From: Desulfomonile tiedjei DSM 6799
Lineage (GTDB): Bacteria; Desulfobacterota; Desulfomonilia; Desulfomonilales; Desulfomonilaceae
Assembly (NCBI RefSeq): GCF_000266945.1
Contig: NC_018025.1
Span: 2,356,001 to 2,420,000 of the forward strand
Length of the DNA stretch: 64,000 bases
Reading direction: 5' to 3'
How positions within the stretch are numbered: position 1 is the stretch's first letter; each line of letters begins with the position of its first letter. The notes beneath the pieces were generated by a model, which was given only the letters and a program-made list of their open reading frames with translations, was not told the DNA's origin and ran no database searches. Below are positions 55,476 through 64,000 of this stretch, in pieces. The position numbers and the translations under genes were made by a program.

Positions 55476-57170
55476 TCATTCTTTTTGCGGTTTCCTGAAT
55501 TGCTCCGGCACCTTGTATCTGCCACCGGACCATTCGACGAGTTCATCCATTGTCTGGGCCACGAGCAACGATCTGTTCGCATCACGCGGATCGATCTCCA
55601 GATCTTCGCATGTTTGAACGATCTTCCTTTGTCTCAGGTCTGCCGTTTCAGCCGGATCGGCTTGTTTGCCAAGGTCGGTGTCTCCCGCAATTGCCTTGAT
55701 GGCAGCTTCCCGTTCCTGAAGACTTGCGCATTTGTGGAGGTGTGCCAGCCCGACTTCCGTGACGATCTGGGTGACCGCATCGCCGTAAATCATCACTGGA
55801 GGCACTTTCAATCCTGCCTGTTTCATCAAATCCCATGCATCGAGCTTATCCACAAGGCACTGGATACCCTGGGGACCGCGGGTTTCAACCATTTGAACCA
55901 CGAGCTTACGGCCTCTCGGCATATCCCCGATGAGACTCGGCATCATAGCGCTTTCCTTACCGATTTTAACCCAGGCCTCGCTGGAATGCCGCCGCCCGCC
56001 AGCGTCGCACCCCATATTCGGAGCCCCACCGAACCCGGCTATCCGGTTCACTACGGCGGTCGAGCTGTTTCCGTATCGATCGATCTGCAGGGTTGCTCCG
56101 ACAAAAGCATCTACTGCATAATGTCCCGCTGCCTGGGAAAACGCTCTGTTGGATCTGAGATTGCCGTCAGGTCCAACAAAGAAGATATCCGGTCGAGCGG
56201 CAACATACTCTTCCATTCCGACTTCGGAACCAAAGCAATGGACAGAATCGACGAATCCCAACTCTATGGCCGGAATCAGAGTGGGATGCGGATTGAGAGT
56301 CCAATGGGTGCAGATTTTGCCCCTTAAGCCAAGCTGCTGGGCATAAGTCGGAAGAAGTAGTTCGATAGCTGCCGTGGCATATCCGATTCCATGGTTCAAG
56401 GAACGAACACCGTACTCTCTGTAAATTCCTTTGATTACCATCATCCCTATGAGAACGTTCACGTCGCGAATTCTTGACGGATCTCTGGTGAAGAGCGGTT
56501 CTATGTAACAGGGTTTACCTGTCGGAATGATGAAATCTATCCAGTCGCCGGGAATGTCCACGCGAGGAAGTTTGTCGACTATGCTTTCCACTTCAGCGAT
56601 CACGATGCCCTGCTTGAAATGAGTCGCCTCGACAATCGCCGGAGTATCCTCAGTATTGGGCCCCGTGTAGAGATTGCCGTCTTGGTCTGCCCGTGCGGCG
56701 ACAACCAGCGCCACCCGAGGAGTGAGATCCACGAAGTATCGTGAAAAGAGTTCAAGATATGTATGGATTTCACCTACTTGCATCTTTGATTCTTGAAGAA
56801 GTCGAGACACCTGCGTTGACTGGGGACCTGAAAACGAAAAATCGACCTTCTCTGCAATCCCTCGCTCGAAAATTTCACAGTGAGAAGGCCTCGATATTAC
56901 CGACTGAACCATGTGCAGCTTGTTAACCTTGGACTTGTCCACCCGACACAGGCAATCTGCCAGAAAGTCCGCCTGCTTCTGATTGTTACCCTCGATGGCG
57001 ACCCGATCTCCCGGCTGTATTATAGCTTCGAGAAGGGTGACAGCGTTGTCGGAATCCACAATTTTCGTACTGCCGTTCTTCGTGAGCGGTTTACCTCTTT
57101 CAACACGTTTCTTGTATTCCTGTCTCCCTGATTCCCAGTCTTTCCGCCCTGCCGTTACCGGTATGCTCAT
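55476..57170 (-). CDS. mdcA: Malonate decarboxylase alpha subunit-like CoA/ACP transferase
   Basis: A 564-residue CoA-transferase of the MdcA type, which exchanges acetyl-ACP for malonyl-ACP. Typical blocks are GDRVAIEGNNQKQADFLADC, HMVQSVISRPSHCEIFERG, LYTGPNTEDTPAIVEATHFK, VDIPGDWIDFIIPTGKP and EPLFTRDPSRIRDVNVLIGM. GGAGG precedes the ATG. In decarboxylase operons mdcB-mdcH follow; here none does, so this is a stand-alone transferase, perhaps used on another acid of the neighbouring catabolic block. Length agrees with MdcA (about 550) and not with the 430-residue 4-hydroxybutyrate CoA-transferases. Confidence 0.82.
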   Translation of the reverse strand: MSIPVTAGRKDWESGRQEYKKRVERGKPLTKNGSTKIVDSDNAVTLLEAIIQPGDRVAIEGNNQKQADFLADCLCRVDKSKVNKLHMVQSVISRPSHCEIFERGIAEKVDFSFSGPQSTQVSRLLQESKMQVGEIHTYLELFSRYFVDLTPRVALVVAARADQDGNLYTGPNTEDTPAIVEATHFKQGIVIAEVESIVDKLPRVDIPGDWIDFIIPTGKPCYIEPLFTRDPSRIRDVNVLIGMMVIKGIYREYGVRSLNHGIGYATAAIELLLPTYAQQLGLRGKICTHWTLNPHPTLIPAIELGFVDSVHCFGSEVGMEEYVAARPDIFFVGPDGNLRSNRAFSQAAGHYAVDAFVGATLQIDRYGNSSTAVVNRIAGFGGAPNMGCDAGGRRHSSEAWVKIGKESAMMPSLIGDMPRGRKLVVQMVETRGPQGIQCLVDKLDAWDLMKQAGLKVPPVMIYGDAVTQIVTEVGLAHLHKCASLQEREAAIKAIAGDTDLGKQADPAETADLRQRKIVQTCEDLEIDPRDANRSLLVAQTMDELVEWSGGRYKVPEQFRKPQKE

Positions 57171-57393
57171 TGATATTCCTCCGAGACAAAATCGAAGAGT
57201 ACCTGACGTTTTTCATATGCGGATTGCCAGCTCTCGCTTACGTATCCGACAATGTTATCGATTCCACTCAGTTCGGGAATCAGGGGAGTCCCAAAACGGT
57301 GAACATAAATCAGCACACTATGGCGCCAACCGGTGAAATTTTCATCATATCCGTCAAAATACGATTGTGAAAGGCGGGACAATCGCTGAATAA

Positions 57394-57684
57394 TACCGAT
57401 TCGCTTTTCTTTTCGTAATCTGGGAGGCTGGAGGTATCCTTCGCTCCGAACGACGCAAAGCCGTCTAATACCAATGTGCTTTCAGAGAGAGAATATTGAG
57501 ACACCTGTTATTTGCCGGTCCCGGCAAATCTCCTCCGCTACGAACGGCACCGCCTGACTTCGCTTCGGAGACATACCGGGACCGGATTTGCCAGATGTTA
57601 CCCATTTGAACGCACATTGGTATAATCACTCCGCTCAGGACACCCCAGCCTTCGCGATCTTATGTGCATAACTGAGAAATGGTA
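57394..57684. repeat. TACC-ended dispersed repeat interrupted by a MITE
   Basis: In reverse orientation this matches the 38372-38496 element (GCGAAGGCTGGGGTGTCCTG on one side, GACGGCTTTGCGTCGTTCGG and GATACCTCCAGCCTCCCAG on the other) but is split by the element at 57469-57622. TAA flanks both outer ends (57391-57393 and 57685-57687). The remaining bases of 57171-57393 carry no supported gene; a 71-codon frame ends in an ATGA overlap with the MdcA start but resembles nothing. Confidence 0.75.
57469..57622. mobile_element. MITE-like element, copy C, with TAA target duplication
   Basis: TACCAATGTGCTTTCA and TGAACGCACATTGGTA are inverted ends matching at 15 of 16 positions. TAA at 57466-57468 is repeated at 57623-57625. 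The uninterrupted sequence (GATTAGACGG at 38419-38429) shows the pre-insertion site. The interior has CCGGTCCCGG and a GGGACCGGATTTGCC palindrome arm. There is no coding capacity, so it needs a transposase in trans. Confidence 0.8.
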
Positions 57685-57700
57685 TAAGGAGTTTCCAAAT

Positions 57701-59944
57701 TCAAAGCTTCTGAATATCTTGGCTCGTAATAGGCAATTTGCGTACGCGCTTGCCGGTTGCCGCAAATACTGCATTGGCAATTGCAGGAGCAATCGGCGGC
57801 ACACCCACTTCTCCGATTCCCGTCGGAGCAGCAGTGCTGGGGACGATGTGAACCTCCACTTTTGGCATTTCACCTAATTTCAGCAGGGGGAAGTCGTCAA
57901 AATTACTCTGTTCCGCTCGTCCTTTTGCTATGGTGATTGAGCTCTTTAGCGTCGCAGTCAATCCGAAGGCTATTGCGCCGGAGATCTGCACCTCCACATT
58001 CCTGGGGTTAATCACGGTTCCGCAATGTACTGCACAGATCACACGATGTACTTTCACCTGCCCACTTTTATCCACGGACACCTCTGCCACCATGGCCGCT
58101 GGTGTATCGTGAAAATCATGGACGGAAATTCCTCGATATACTCCCGCTGGAGGTTTCTTCTCCCACTCTGCCTTTTCGGCTGCCAATTTGAGCGCATCCC
58201 GTCGTTTCGGGGAATTCCTGAGGAGATGCAGGCGAAGTTCGAATGGATCTTTCCCGCCCGCAACAGCGATTTCATCGATAAACGATTCAACGGCGAAAGC
58301 GTGTCGCGAATTTGCCACTGACCTCCACGCCCCGGTGGGTACGCCTGGATCGTCTTCGATATATTCCACGCTAACATGTTCGAATGCGTATCCCATCTCG
58401 ATTGCTCCGCTGCAGGCGGATTTGGCGCTCATAGCATACTTGACGACGGGAATTGCTGCGCTGGAGACGGCATTCTTCATGAACCGGGGCAGCCATCGGG
58501 GCATAATTGCCGGGGCCAGGATCTCAATCGTATTATTCATCCAGGCCGGACTCACAGACCGATGGTGAAAGGCTACAGGCATGCCCGTCGAGTCCAGTCC
58601 GGCCCTGAGAACATGATATGACGCAGGACGGAAATGGTCGTGCCATATATCTTCCTCCCTTGTCCAGATGACCTTTACAGGTGCTTTCACCGCTTTCGAC
58701 AATTCCACGGCTTCTACGACAAAATCCACATCGCCTCGCCTCCCGAAGCCTCCGCCGAGAAACGTGGTGTGCACCCTCACGCGATCCAGATCCAATCCTG
58801 TTATCGCTGCGGCCACTTCCTGGGCGCCCCCTTGATTTTGAACCGGCACCCAGATATCGCATCCATCTTCGCGAACGGAAGCAGTGCAGTTCATCGGTTC
58901 AGGGCACCCATGCGCCTGGAAAGGAAGCTCGTAAACAGCCTCAATGGTTTTCGCTGTGCTCTTCATTGCCGCGTCCACATTGCCTTCACTCAGCATATTT
59001 TTGCCGCTCTGTTTCGCCAGCTCCACCCAACGAGCTCTGATTGACTCCGAATCCAGATTCGCGTTCTGCCCCAAATCCCATTCGACGTGCACCGCTTCAG
59101 ACGCTTTCTTTGCCTGCCAGAAGCGCTCGGCTACCACTGCAATTCCTGTGGAGACGGGCAGAATATGGCGAACTCCGGGCATGGTTTTCGCCCTGGCAGG
59201 ATCGAAGGATTTCAAACGTGCTCCGTAGACCGGCGGGTGCAGAATCGTGGCGATAAGGAGATCTTTCTGCCGAACATCGATTCCGAATACGGCTCTACCT
59301 TCGACTTTTTCCAATGTGTCCAGTCGTGGCATGCTCTTGCCGATAATCTTGAAATCATAATGCTCTTTGAGCGGAACGTTCTTCGGGATGGGCATAGTGG
59401 CTGCTTTCTCTACCAGATCGCCATACGGAATCGAGCGGCCGCTTGCTTGATGATTCACCTTGCCATTCTCTGCTCGACATTCCCGAGGAGGCACACCCCA
59501 GGTTGAAGCTGCTGCAGAAATCAGTAACTCACGAGTTGCGGCACCGGCTTTCCGGAGCTCGTCCCAACTCGTGCGAACGCTTGTGCTTCCGCCGGTTGCT
59601 TGTACGCCAAATGCAGGGTTTACGTACACCGGGTCCATAGAAGCCATTTCAGTGCGGATCTTGGACCAATCCGCTTCCAATTCTTCTGCAACGATCATCG
59701 CGAGAGCCGAAAATATACCCTGGCCCATTTCGGAGTGATTAACCACCACGGTGACAGTTCCGCTCTTATCAATCCGAATCCAGGGATTTGGGATCAGTTC
59801 GCCCGCTGTTTTCGTTGTGGAAGCGGCACCTGAAGAAGCGGCTGCATATCGCGGGGACGAGCATCCCACAACAAGACCTATGCCTGCGATAAAGCTGACC
59901 TGTAGGAACTCTCTTCTTTCCATATCCAAGGGGGTGGGGCTCAT
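57701..59944 (-). CDS. Xanthine dehydrogenase-family molybdopterin subunit (IorB-like), Tat-exported
   Basis: A 747-residue large subunit of the isoquinoline 1-oxidoreductase (IorB) type. A Tat signal ([20 protein letters not shown]) precedes two aldehyde-oxidase-like molybdopterin domains: [60 protein letters not shown], and the late [20 protein letters not shown] with the region of the active-site Glu (IGEVGVPP). It hydroxylates an N-heterocycle or oxidises an aldehyde in the periplasm. The ATG at 59944 has AAGGAG and overlaps the small-subunit stop by 4 nt. Confidence 0.92.
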   Translation of the reverse strand: MSPTPLDMERREFLQVSFIAGIGLVVGCSSPRYAAASSGAASTTKTAGELIPNPWIRIDKSGTVTVVVNHSEMGQGIFSALAMIVAEELEADWSKIRTEMASMDPVYVNPAFGVQATGGSTSVRTSWDELRKAGAATRELLISAAASTWGVPPRECRAENGKVNHQASGRSIPYGDLVEKAATMPIPKNVPLKEHYDFKIIGKSMPRLDTLEKVEGRAVFGIDVRQKDLLIATILHPPVYGARLKSFDPARAKTMPGVRHILPVSTGIAVVAERFWQAKKASEAVHVEWDLGQNANLDSESIRARWVELAKQSGKNMLSEGNVDAAMKSTAKTIEAVYELPFQAHGCPEPMNCTASVREDGCDIWVPVQNQGGAQEVAAAITGLDLDRVRVHTTFLGGGFGRRGDVDFVVEAVELSKAVKAPVKVIWTREEDIWHDHFRPASYHVLRAGLDSTGMPVAFHHRSVSPAWMNNTIEILAPAIMPRWLPRFMKNAVSSAAIPVVKYAMSAKSACSGAIEMGYAFEHVSVEYIEDDPGVPTGAWRSVANSRHAFAVESFIDEIAVAGGKDPFELRLHLLRNSPKRRDALKLAAEKAEWEKKPPAGVYRGISVHDFHDTPAAMVAEVSVDKSGQVKVHRVICAVHCGTVINPRNVEVQISGAIAFGLTATLKSSITIAKGRAEQSNFDDFPLLKLGEMPKVEVHIVPSTAAPTGIGEVGVPPIAPAIANAVFAATGKRVRKLPITSQDIQKL

Positions 59945-60399
59945 GTGCGAGTTCTCCTTGCCGCTTGATGAATGGCTCGTCTGATTTCGTTGTAGGTTCC
60001 GCATCGGCACAAGACTTGGGACATGGCAGCATCTATATCCGAATCTGACGGCTGGGGATTGGAAGCGAGCAACTCTGCGGCTTTCATGATTTGACCTGGT
60101 TGGCAGTACCCGCATTGAGGCACATCGCCTTCGACCCATGCCTCGCGCAGGGCAGTGGCGATGGAGCCGGCAAGTCCTTCAATGGTGGTGATCTCTTTTT
60201 CTGTAACCTCGGATACAGGTGTTACGCACGATCTGGTTGCCTCGCCGTTCACGTGAACCATGCAGGCTCCGCATTCGCCGATCCCGCACGAATATTTGGT
60301 CCCCTGCAATCCCAGTTCTTCCCTGAGCACCCACAGCAACGGGGTGTCAGGGTCCACGTCTACCTGAAACGTCTGTGCGTTCACCTTCAGTTCAATCAT
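59941..60399 (-). CDS. 2Fe-2S small subunit (IorA-like) of the molybdenum hydroxylase
   Basis: A 152-residue protein with a plant-type [2Fe-2S] domain ([13 protein letters not shown], Cys set in [11 protein letters not shown]) and the second, alpha-helical [2Fe-2S] domain ([14 protein letters not shown] and [14 protein letters not shown]). It passes electrons from the Mo site of the IorB-like partner. It has no signal peptide and probably leaves the cell bound to its Tat-bearing partner. There is no FAD subunit gene, as in IorAB; a cytochrome acceptor is likely but not encoded here. Confidence 0.93.
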   Translation of the reverse strand: MIELKVNAQTFQVDVDPDTPLLWVLREELGLQGTKYSCGIGECGACMVHVNGEATRSCVTPVSEVTEKEITTIEGLAGSIATALREAWVEGDVPQCGYCQPGQIMKAAELLASNPQPSDSDIDAAMSQVLCRCGTYNEIRRAIHQAARRTRT

Positions 60400-60515
60400 A
60401 TTGGGCTCCTGTTTTGCAGAAACGCATCGTCTTTAATGTCAATGGAAATTTCTCGATTCCAGTTCAGCTTTCGTAGAAGTGTCATCGATAGAACCTGCTT
60501 TTGTGTCGTGTTAAT

Positions 60516-60811
60516 TCAGTCTCTTATCAATTTTTCCCGTGTCCAGCTTGGATTCCGGCGGCAATCCAGAATTGCCATAACCAAGACCTGATTCTCGACG
60601 ATTTTATAATACACAGCGAAAGGAAAGCGCTTACAGAGGAGCCGGTGATGTCCTAGAACAACACGGTGGACGCCTCCGAAATATGATAGCGAGTCAATAT
60701 CAGAGTAAAGGGAATCGAGAAAATATGATCCAAGACCAGGAGAATGCTGCTCGTAAAAGTGGTACCCTTCTTCAAGACTTTCTCAGCGGCATCGAGGATC
60801 GTTACTCGCAC
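60516..60811 (-). pseudogene. RelE/ParE-type toxin gene with a frameshift
   Basis: The sequence begins with a GTG overlapping the end of the antitoxin-like gene and reads VRVTILDAAEKVLKK. It then continues in another frame with GYHFYEQHSPGLGSYFLDSL, then VHRVVLGHHRLLCKRFPFAV, YYKIVENQVLVMAILDCRRN and a stop. The two parts together match a RelE/ParE plasmid-stabilisation toxin. A one-base shift near 60760 separates them, so the toxin is probably inactive, unless ribosomes slip in the AAGAAGGG stretch. Confidence 0.6.
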
Positions 60812-61029
60812 GACACGTTCTTTCTTATTCTCTCTTTAGCTTTCTGCCAATCGGAAGCCTTTGCCTTTCCAGCGGCTAGAGCTTTTTCACGATCATCGAG
60901 CACGCGCTCATGCCAATCCGGTGATTCGATCATCTCGTCGTGTTTCGTTAAGTCGTCCCAAATAGCTTCCATAAGGTCAAGCTTTTGGGAAAGTGTGAGT
61001 TCTGATAAAGGTAAATCGATTCTCTCCAT
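60802..61029 (-). CDS. Addiction-module antitoxin-like protein
   Basis: A 75-residue acidic helical protein of the putative addiction module component type: LTLSQKLDLMEAIWDDLTKH, SPDWHERVLDDREKALAAGK, ASDWQKAKERIRK. Such proteins pair with RelE/ParE toxins encoded downstream with a short overlap, as the (frameshifted) toxin frame is here. AGGA precedes the ATG at some distance. Confidence 0.8.
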   Translation of the reverse strand: MERIDLPLSELTLSQKLDLMEAIWDDLTKHDEMIESPDWHERVLDDREKALAAGKAKASDWQKAKERIRKNVSCE

Positions 61030-61179
61030 AGGATTTCCTTGTCCTGATCTGTCGAATCGTGCGTCGCCAGTTGCTCCCTGGATCCTGTGAGGATATCGTA
61101 TCCCGTCCCAGGCTCAGCCTTTTCATAATATAACCCGATACCGATTCGTAATCGAGAGGTAAAAGGACGGAAATGTACA

Positions 61180-61497
61180 TCAACTGACACTGGCAATTTC
61201 TGTGGCTCTGATATCAACTTCCTGAGCTATTCTTTCGGACAATCGATCTTCCGCAGTCTCGAGATCGTAATCGGCTTGAAGACCCATCCGAAACTGAGCA
61301 GAAGTGCCAAAATATCTTGCCAAACGCAAGGCGGTGTCTGCCGTTATGCCTCGTTTCCCGTGTACAATTTCATGTATTCGTCGCGGAGAAACCCTGAGCG
61401 CCCGGCCAAGCTCGTTTTGGCTGATCTTCATTGGGAGCATAAATTCCTCGAACAACACTTCCCCAGGGTGCAGCGGTGCCAATTTCTTCATTTTCAT
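61180..61497 (-). CDS. higA: HigA-family antitoxin (orphan)
   Basis: A 105-residue XRE protein of the HigA type: HPGEVLFEEFMLPMKISQNE, LGRALRVSPRRIHEIVHGKR, TADTALRLARYFGTSAQFRM. HigA binds its own promoter and the HigB ribosome-dependent nuclease. The higB gene normally lies directly upstream; the 140 bp upstream here encode no such protein. AGGTAAGAA precedes the ATG. Confidence 0.88.
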   Translation of the reverse strand: MKMKKLAPLHPGEVLFEEFMLPMKISQNELGRALRVSPRRIHEIVHGKRGITADTALRLARYFGTSAQFRMGLQADYDLETAEDRLSERIAQEVDIRATEIASVS

Positions 61498-61643
61498 TTC
61501 TTACCTAATACAACGAACCTGATCCGATAATCAATATGGAGTTACAGGATTGAGGTATCGGGTTTTCCCAAAAGGGTTCATGGACAAAACAGCAGTGAGG
61601 AATTAATTTCAGTTCAAGAATTACGGGAAGGGAGATTACTACC

Positions 61644-61928
61644 ATGAGCGTGAGTTGCTTTCCATCAGCTCAATGTGACAGTGTCCAGGACGCGAAAAAG
61701 CTCTTTGATATAGTCAGCATTTTATGTACGTTCTTTTTCGGCATTCCGTTGGCCATAGTATTGCTGAGAATAGCGACCAGTCTGAGCGATCCCTTGGGCC
61801 GGACAGTGTACCTGGAGAGGGGATTTCAGGGAGAGATTATCTATGCATTAATCCTGACTGCTTTGGCAGCTATTCCCATGGCATTGGCATACGTGAGATA
61901 CAGATCGAGAGTGAAGCTTTTATCATAG
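61644..61928 (+). CDS. Small membrane protein, unknown
   Basis: A 94-residue protein with two hydrophobic helices (FDIVSILCTFFFGIPLAIVL and IIYALILTALAAIPMALAYV) separated by a polar loop (SLSDPLGRTVYLERGFQGE). A GGGAG site is present about 12 nt before the ATG. No family recognised. It is 100 bp upstream of the O-methyltransferase-like gene on the same strand. Confidence 0.6.
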   Translation: MSVSCFPSAQCDSVQDAKKLFDIVSILCTFFFGIPLAIVLLRIATSLSDPLGRTVYLERGFQGEIIYALILTALAAIPMALAYVRYRSRVKLLS

Positions 61929-62033
61929 CAATTCGATACGATTGCTTGAAGCTTGTGAAGTGACAGCTTCGCTATCGGAAAATAAGAGTTGAGTTTCAAT
62001 TTCGAAAGAACTCGATCATTTTGGAGGTATGCT

Positions 62034-62687
62034 TTGACACAATTCACGATCTTTGTTCTTCTGTTCACGTGCCTCTTTACTTGCGTTCCTTTGCTCTTCG
62101 CACAGGAGAATAAGGCTGTAGCTTTGGATAAGAAAGTGAAAGCCTTCCTGAATAGCCATGCACGGGAGTGGCACGATTGGAACGTTCCTGAAGCGGACGC
62201 AAGGCTGCTTTACGATATTATCATCCAGAACAAGTATACGAAAGCGCTTGAGATCGGTACTTCAACGGGCTTCTCTTCGATCTGGATTGCTTGGGCGCTG
62301 AGTAAAACCGGCGGCAAATTGATCACCATAGAGGTTGACGAATCCAGATATAGAAAGGCAGTGGACAATTTCAGGAAAGCCGGACTATCTGAATATATCG
62401 ATGCACGGCTCGCGAATGCCCATACGTTGGTCCCTGGGTTGCAGGGACCGTTCGACTTCGTCTTCTCCGACGCGGACAAGGAGTGGTACAAGAATTACTT
62501 CGATGCTGTAGCGCCGAAATTAATCGTCGGGGGCTGTTACACGACGCATAACGTTTCCGATCGCATGAACACCGGGTTCGGATTAGAGAGTTACGTTGAA
62601 TATCTCAAGAACCTGAAAAATTTCGAAACTACTTTTGACGACAGAGGCGCAGGCGTGGCAATCAGCTATAAGAAGTCGGGAAAGTAG
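62034..62687 (+). CDS. Exported class I SAM-dependent (O-)methyltransferase-like protein
   Basis: A 217-residue Rossmann methyltransferase of the COG4122 O-methyltransferase type: ALEIGTSTGFSSIWIAWALS, GGKLITIEVDESRYRKAVDN, FDFVFSDADKEWYKNYFDAV. It carries a clear signal peptide (MTQFTIFVLLFTCLFTCVPLL, cleaved after LFA), which is odd for a SAM-using enzyme since SAM is cytosolic. The TTG start at 62034 has GGAGG 7 nt upstream; a TTG at 61989 is possible. It may be retargeted for another role. Confidence 0.82.
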   Translation: MTQFTIFVLLFTCLFTCVPLLFAQENKAVALDKKVKAFLNSHAREWHDWNVPEADARLLYDIIIQNKYTKALEIGTSTGFSSIWIAWALSKTGGKLITIEVDESRYRKAVDNFRKAGLSEYIDARLANAHTLVPGLQGPFDFVFSDADKEWYKNYFDAVAPKLIVGGCYTTHNVSDRMNTGFGLESYVEYLKNLKNFETTFDDRGAGVAISYKKSGK

Positions 62688-62804
62688 ATAGTGAAGGGGA
62701 GCGCTCTGTAGCCTGAAGAGTAGCAAGCGGTCTATAATAGGGGGGTGTCTTATCCAATGGCTTTCAGCCGTGATCCAGATTTCGCAACAGCTCCTGGAGG
62801 ACCA

Positions 62805-64000
62805 TTATTCCTGCGTTTCCTCTTCATCGCAACCGAGAGTATTCATATAGTGTTTCAGGGAATAGCGGGAAATTCCCAGCAGTCTAGCTGCCTCTACTCT
62901 GCTGCCCTCTGACAGTCGCAGTGCTTCAATTACCATAAACCGTTTCAACTCCCGAGTCATCTCGTTGAGAGACTGGCTGTTCGGAAATGACACGGTGAAG
63001 GATACTCCTTGATTTCCGGGAAGCAGACCCCTGCCTTCAGTCAGTCCCAGATGGGAAGGATCGATCTCTTTTCCGGATGAGAGCATTACAGCCCGTTCAA
63101 GTACGTTTCGAAGTTCCCGTACATTTCCGGGCCATCTGTATTTCTTGAGCTCATCTATTGCAGAAGGACTAAGGATCGGCATTTTATGAATCTGCATTTC
63201 GGAGCGAATTGTATGGAGAATCTCCTGGACCAGAATCGGAATGTCGTCTCGTCGGTCTCGCAGCGGAGGCACCGGGATGGACACGACGTTGAGCCGGTAG
63301 AATAAGTCTTTTCTGAAATCTCCCTCCTCGACCGCCTTCTTCAAATCTCTATTGGTTGCTGCAATGAGTCTGGCACTGACAGGGATTTCCTTCTCTCCAC
63401 CGACACGAGTGAATGTCTTTGTGTCCAAAAAAGTCAATAATTTTGCCTGCAGTCGGAGCGGCAGATCGCCAATCTCATTCAGCAGGAGAGTCCCACCCTC
63501 AGCCAATTCCAGGAGTCCTCGTTTTCGTCCTAGAGCACCGGTAAAGGCCCCTTTCTCATGACCGAAGAGTTCCGATTCTGCAAGCTCTGAGGCTATAGCC
63601 GCACAATTGACGGAGAAATACGGGCCGTTGGCCTGGTTTGAATGTTCGTGGATGTAATTGGCAAGATAGTCCTTGCCACTGCCGCTCTCGCCGATCAGTA
63701 GAATGGTAGAGACTCCCTTTGCTGCAACTTTCGCCTGGTTCAATGTGGCTTGCATAGCCTCGGAGACGTATTCTGCCTTCATCGGGGGGATGGGCACTTC
63801 TGCTCTTTTCCGATCAGTGATGTCGTGCAATATGGTCGAGATGCCTGTGACCTCGTTCAAAGTTCCCCGGAGTGGAGTCCTCGTGGCGAGAAACTTCATA
63901 GGTGCACTTCGAACAATGAGAGTGTCTTCGTCTTCTATTGCCTCTCCCTCCAAAACCCGCAGTTCTATGCCTCTGACACGGTCCGGCGCATCCTCCGGGA
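62805..64000 (-). CDS. Sigma-54-dependent Fis-family activator, 5' end cut by the window
   Basis: At least 397 residues are seen; the frame stays open through the window end with PAS-like sequence (RTPLRGTLNEVTGISTILHD, ITDRKRAE). The AAA+ domain has Walker A GESGSGKD, the sigma-54 loop GAFTGA and GGTLLLNEIGDLP. A Fis-type helix-turn-helix closes it (GSRVEAARLLGISRYSLKHY). A possible TTG start at 63953 would cut the PAS domain, so the real start is outside. Its target is unknown. Confidence 0.9.
   Translation of the reverse strand, partial: PEDAPDRVRGIELRVLEGEAIEDEDTLIVRSAPMKFLATRTPLRGTLNEVTGISTILHDITDRKRAEVPIPPMKAEYVSEAMQATLNQAKVAAKGVSTILLIGESGSGKDYLANYIHEHSNQANGPYFSVNCAAIASELAESELFGHEKGAFTGALGRKRGLLELAEGGTLLLNEIGDLPLRLQAKLLTFLDTKTFTRVGGEKEIPVSARLIAATNRDLKKAVEEGDFRKDLFYRLNVVSIPVPPLRDRRDDIPILVQEILHTIRSEMQIHKMPILSPSAIDELKKYRWPGNVRELRNVLERAVMLSSGKEIDPSHLGLTEGRGLLPGNQGVSFTVSFPNSQSLNEMTRELKRFMVIEALRLSEGSRVEAARLLGISRYSLKHYMNTLGCDEEETQE

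Noticed and set aside
55485-56327. A 280-residue + strand frame opposite the MdcA-like gene
   Set aside because: Shadow of a clear full-length CoA-transferase on the minus strand.
57167-57382. A 71-codon minus-strand frame ending with an ATGA overlap at the MdcA start
   Set aside because: The overlap is suggestive, but the peptide resembles nothing, has no ribosome site at its start and lies next to repeat DNA.

Overview
The window looks like part of the chromosome of a strictly anaerobic Desulfobacterota (deltaproteobacterial) bacterium, a sulfate reducer or syntroph of the Desulfomonile type. That placement is an inference. It rests on an orange-protein (ORP) type gene cluster with its sigma-54 regulator, a TAXI-type TRAP transporter, an oxygen-sensitive 4-hydroxybutyryl-CoA dehydratase, two LIV-type ABC transporters and a thioredoxin gene that appears to use an in-frame UGA as selenocysteine.

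Layout. 0-20 kb is mixed and partly accessory: a large hybrid histidine kinase, an IS110-family element, CBS-ACT and UspA genes, an endonuclease V-like gene next to a beheaded THEP1 NTPase gene, a pair of DUF362 genes, a 3' tRNA-Arg fragment beside three unknown genes (one start-less), an NCS2 permease with an extra C-terminal domain, AraC and HicB genes, a tautomerase remnant, an AP2-domain protein and tRNA-Glu(CTC). 18.9-29.2 kb is the most coherent block. A sigma-54 activator is divergent from about fourteen + strand genes: three NifX/ORP-like proteins, DUF5320, Mrp/Nbp35, two ferredoxin-ParA ATPases, two IscU-like scaffolds (one membrane anchored), a MIP18/DUF59 protein, an FmdB zinc ribbon, a metallo-beta-lactamase-fold protein, DUF364 and a pseudo-receiver, with trmO behind them. 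Paired TGCA-N3-TGCA sites and a -24/-12 promoter lie in the divergent gap. I read this as one regulated metal or metal-sulfur cofactor assembly system.

29-38.9 kb holds a TAXI TRAP transporter operon, the selenocysteine thioredoxin fusion, a PemK/MazF toxin pair, a GT-C/TPR membrane protein, a Met/His-rich CpxP-like protein and a second UspA. 39-60.4 kb is almost all on the minus strand and catabolic: two complete liv transporters (LivFGMH plus binding protein), an SDR and an iron alcohol dehydrogenase between them, then acyl-CoA synthetase, 4-hydroxybutyryl-CoA dehydratase, a Cys-rich small protein and an XRE-cupin regulator. This set could import, activate and dehydrate a 4-hydroxyacid such as 4-hydroxybutyrate. 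A lone malonate decarboxylase alpha (CoA-transferase) gene and an IorAB-type molybdenum hydroxylase follow. 60.4-64 kb holds toxin-antitoxin remnants, an orphan HigA, a secreted O-methyltransferase-like protein and a second sigma-54 activator cut by the window end.

Small dispersed repeats are numerous. They include a four-copy GC-rich palindromic repeat, MITE-like elements with TACC...GGTA ends and TAA duplications (one nested inside another, with an empty site elsewhere in the window), and poly-C/poly-G palindromes.
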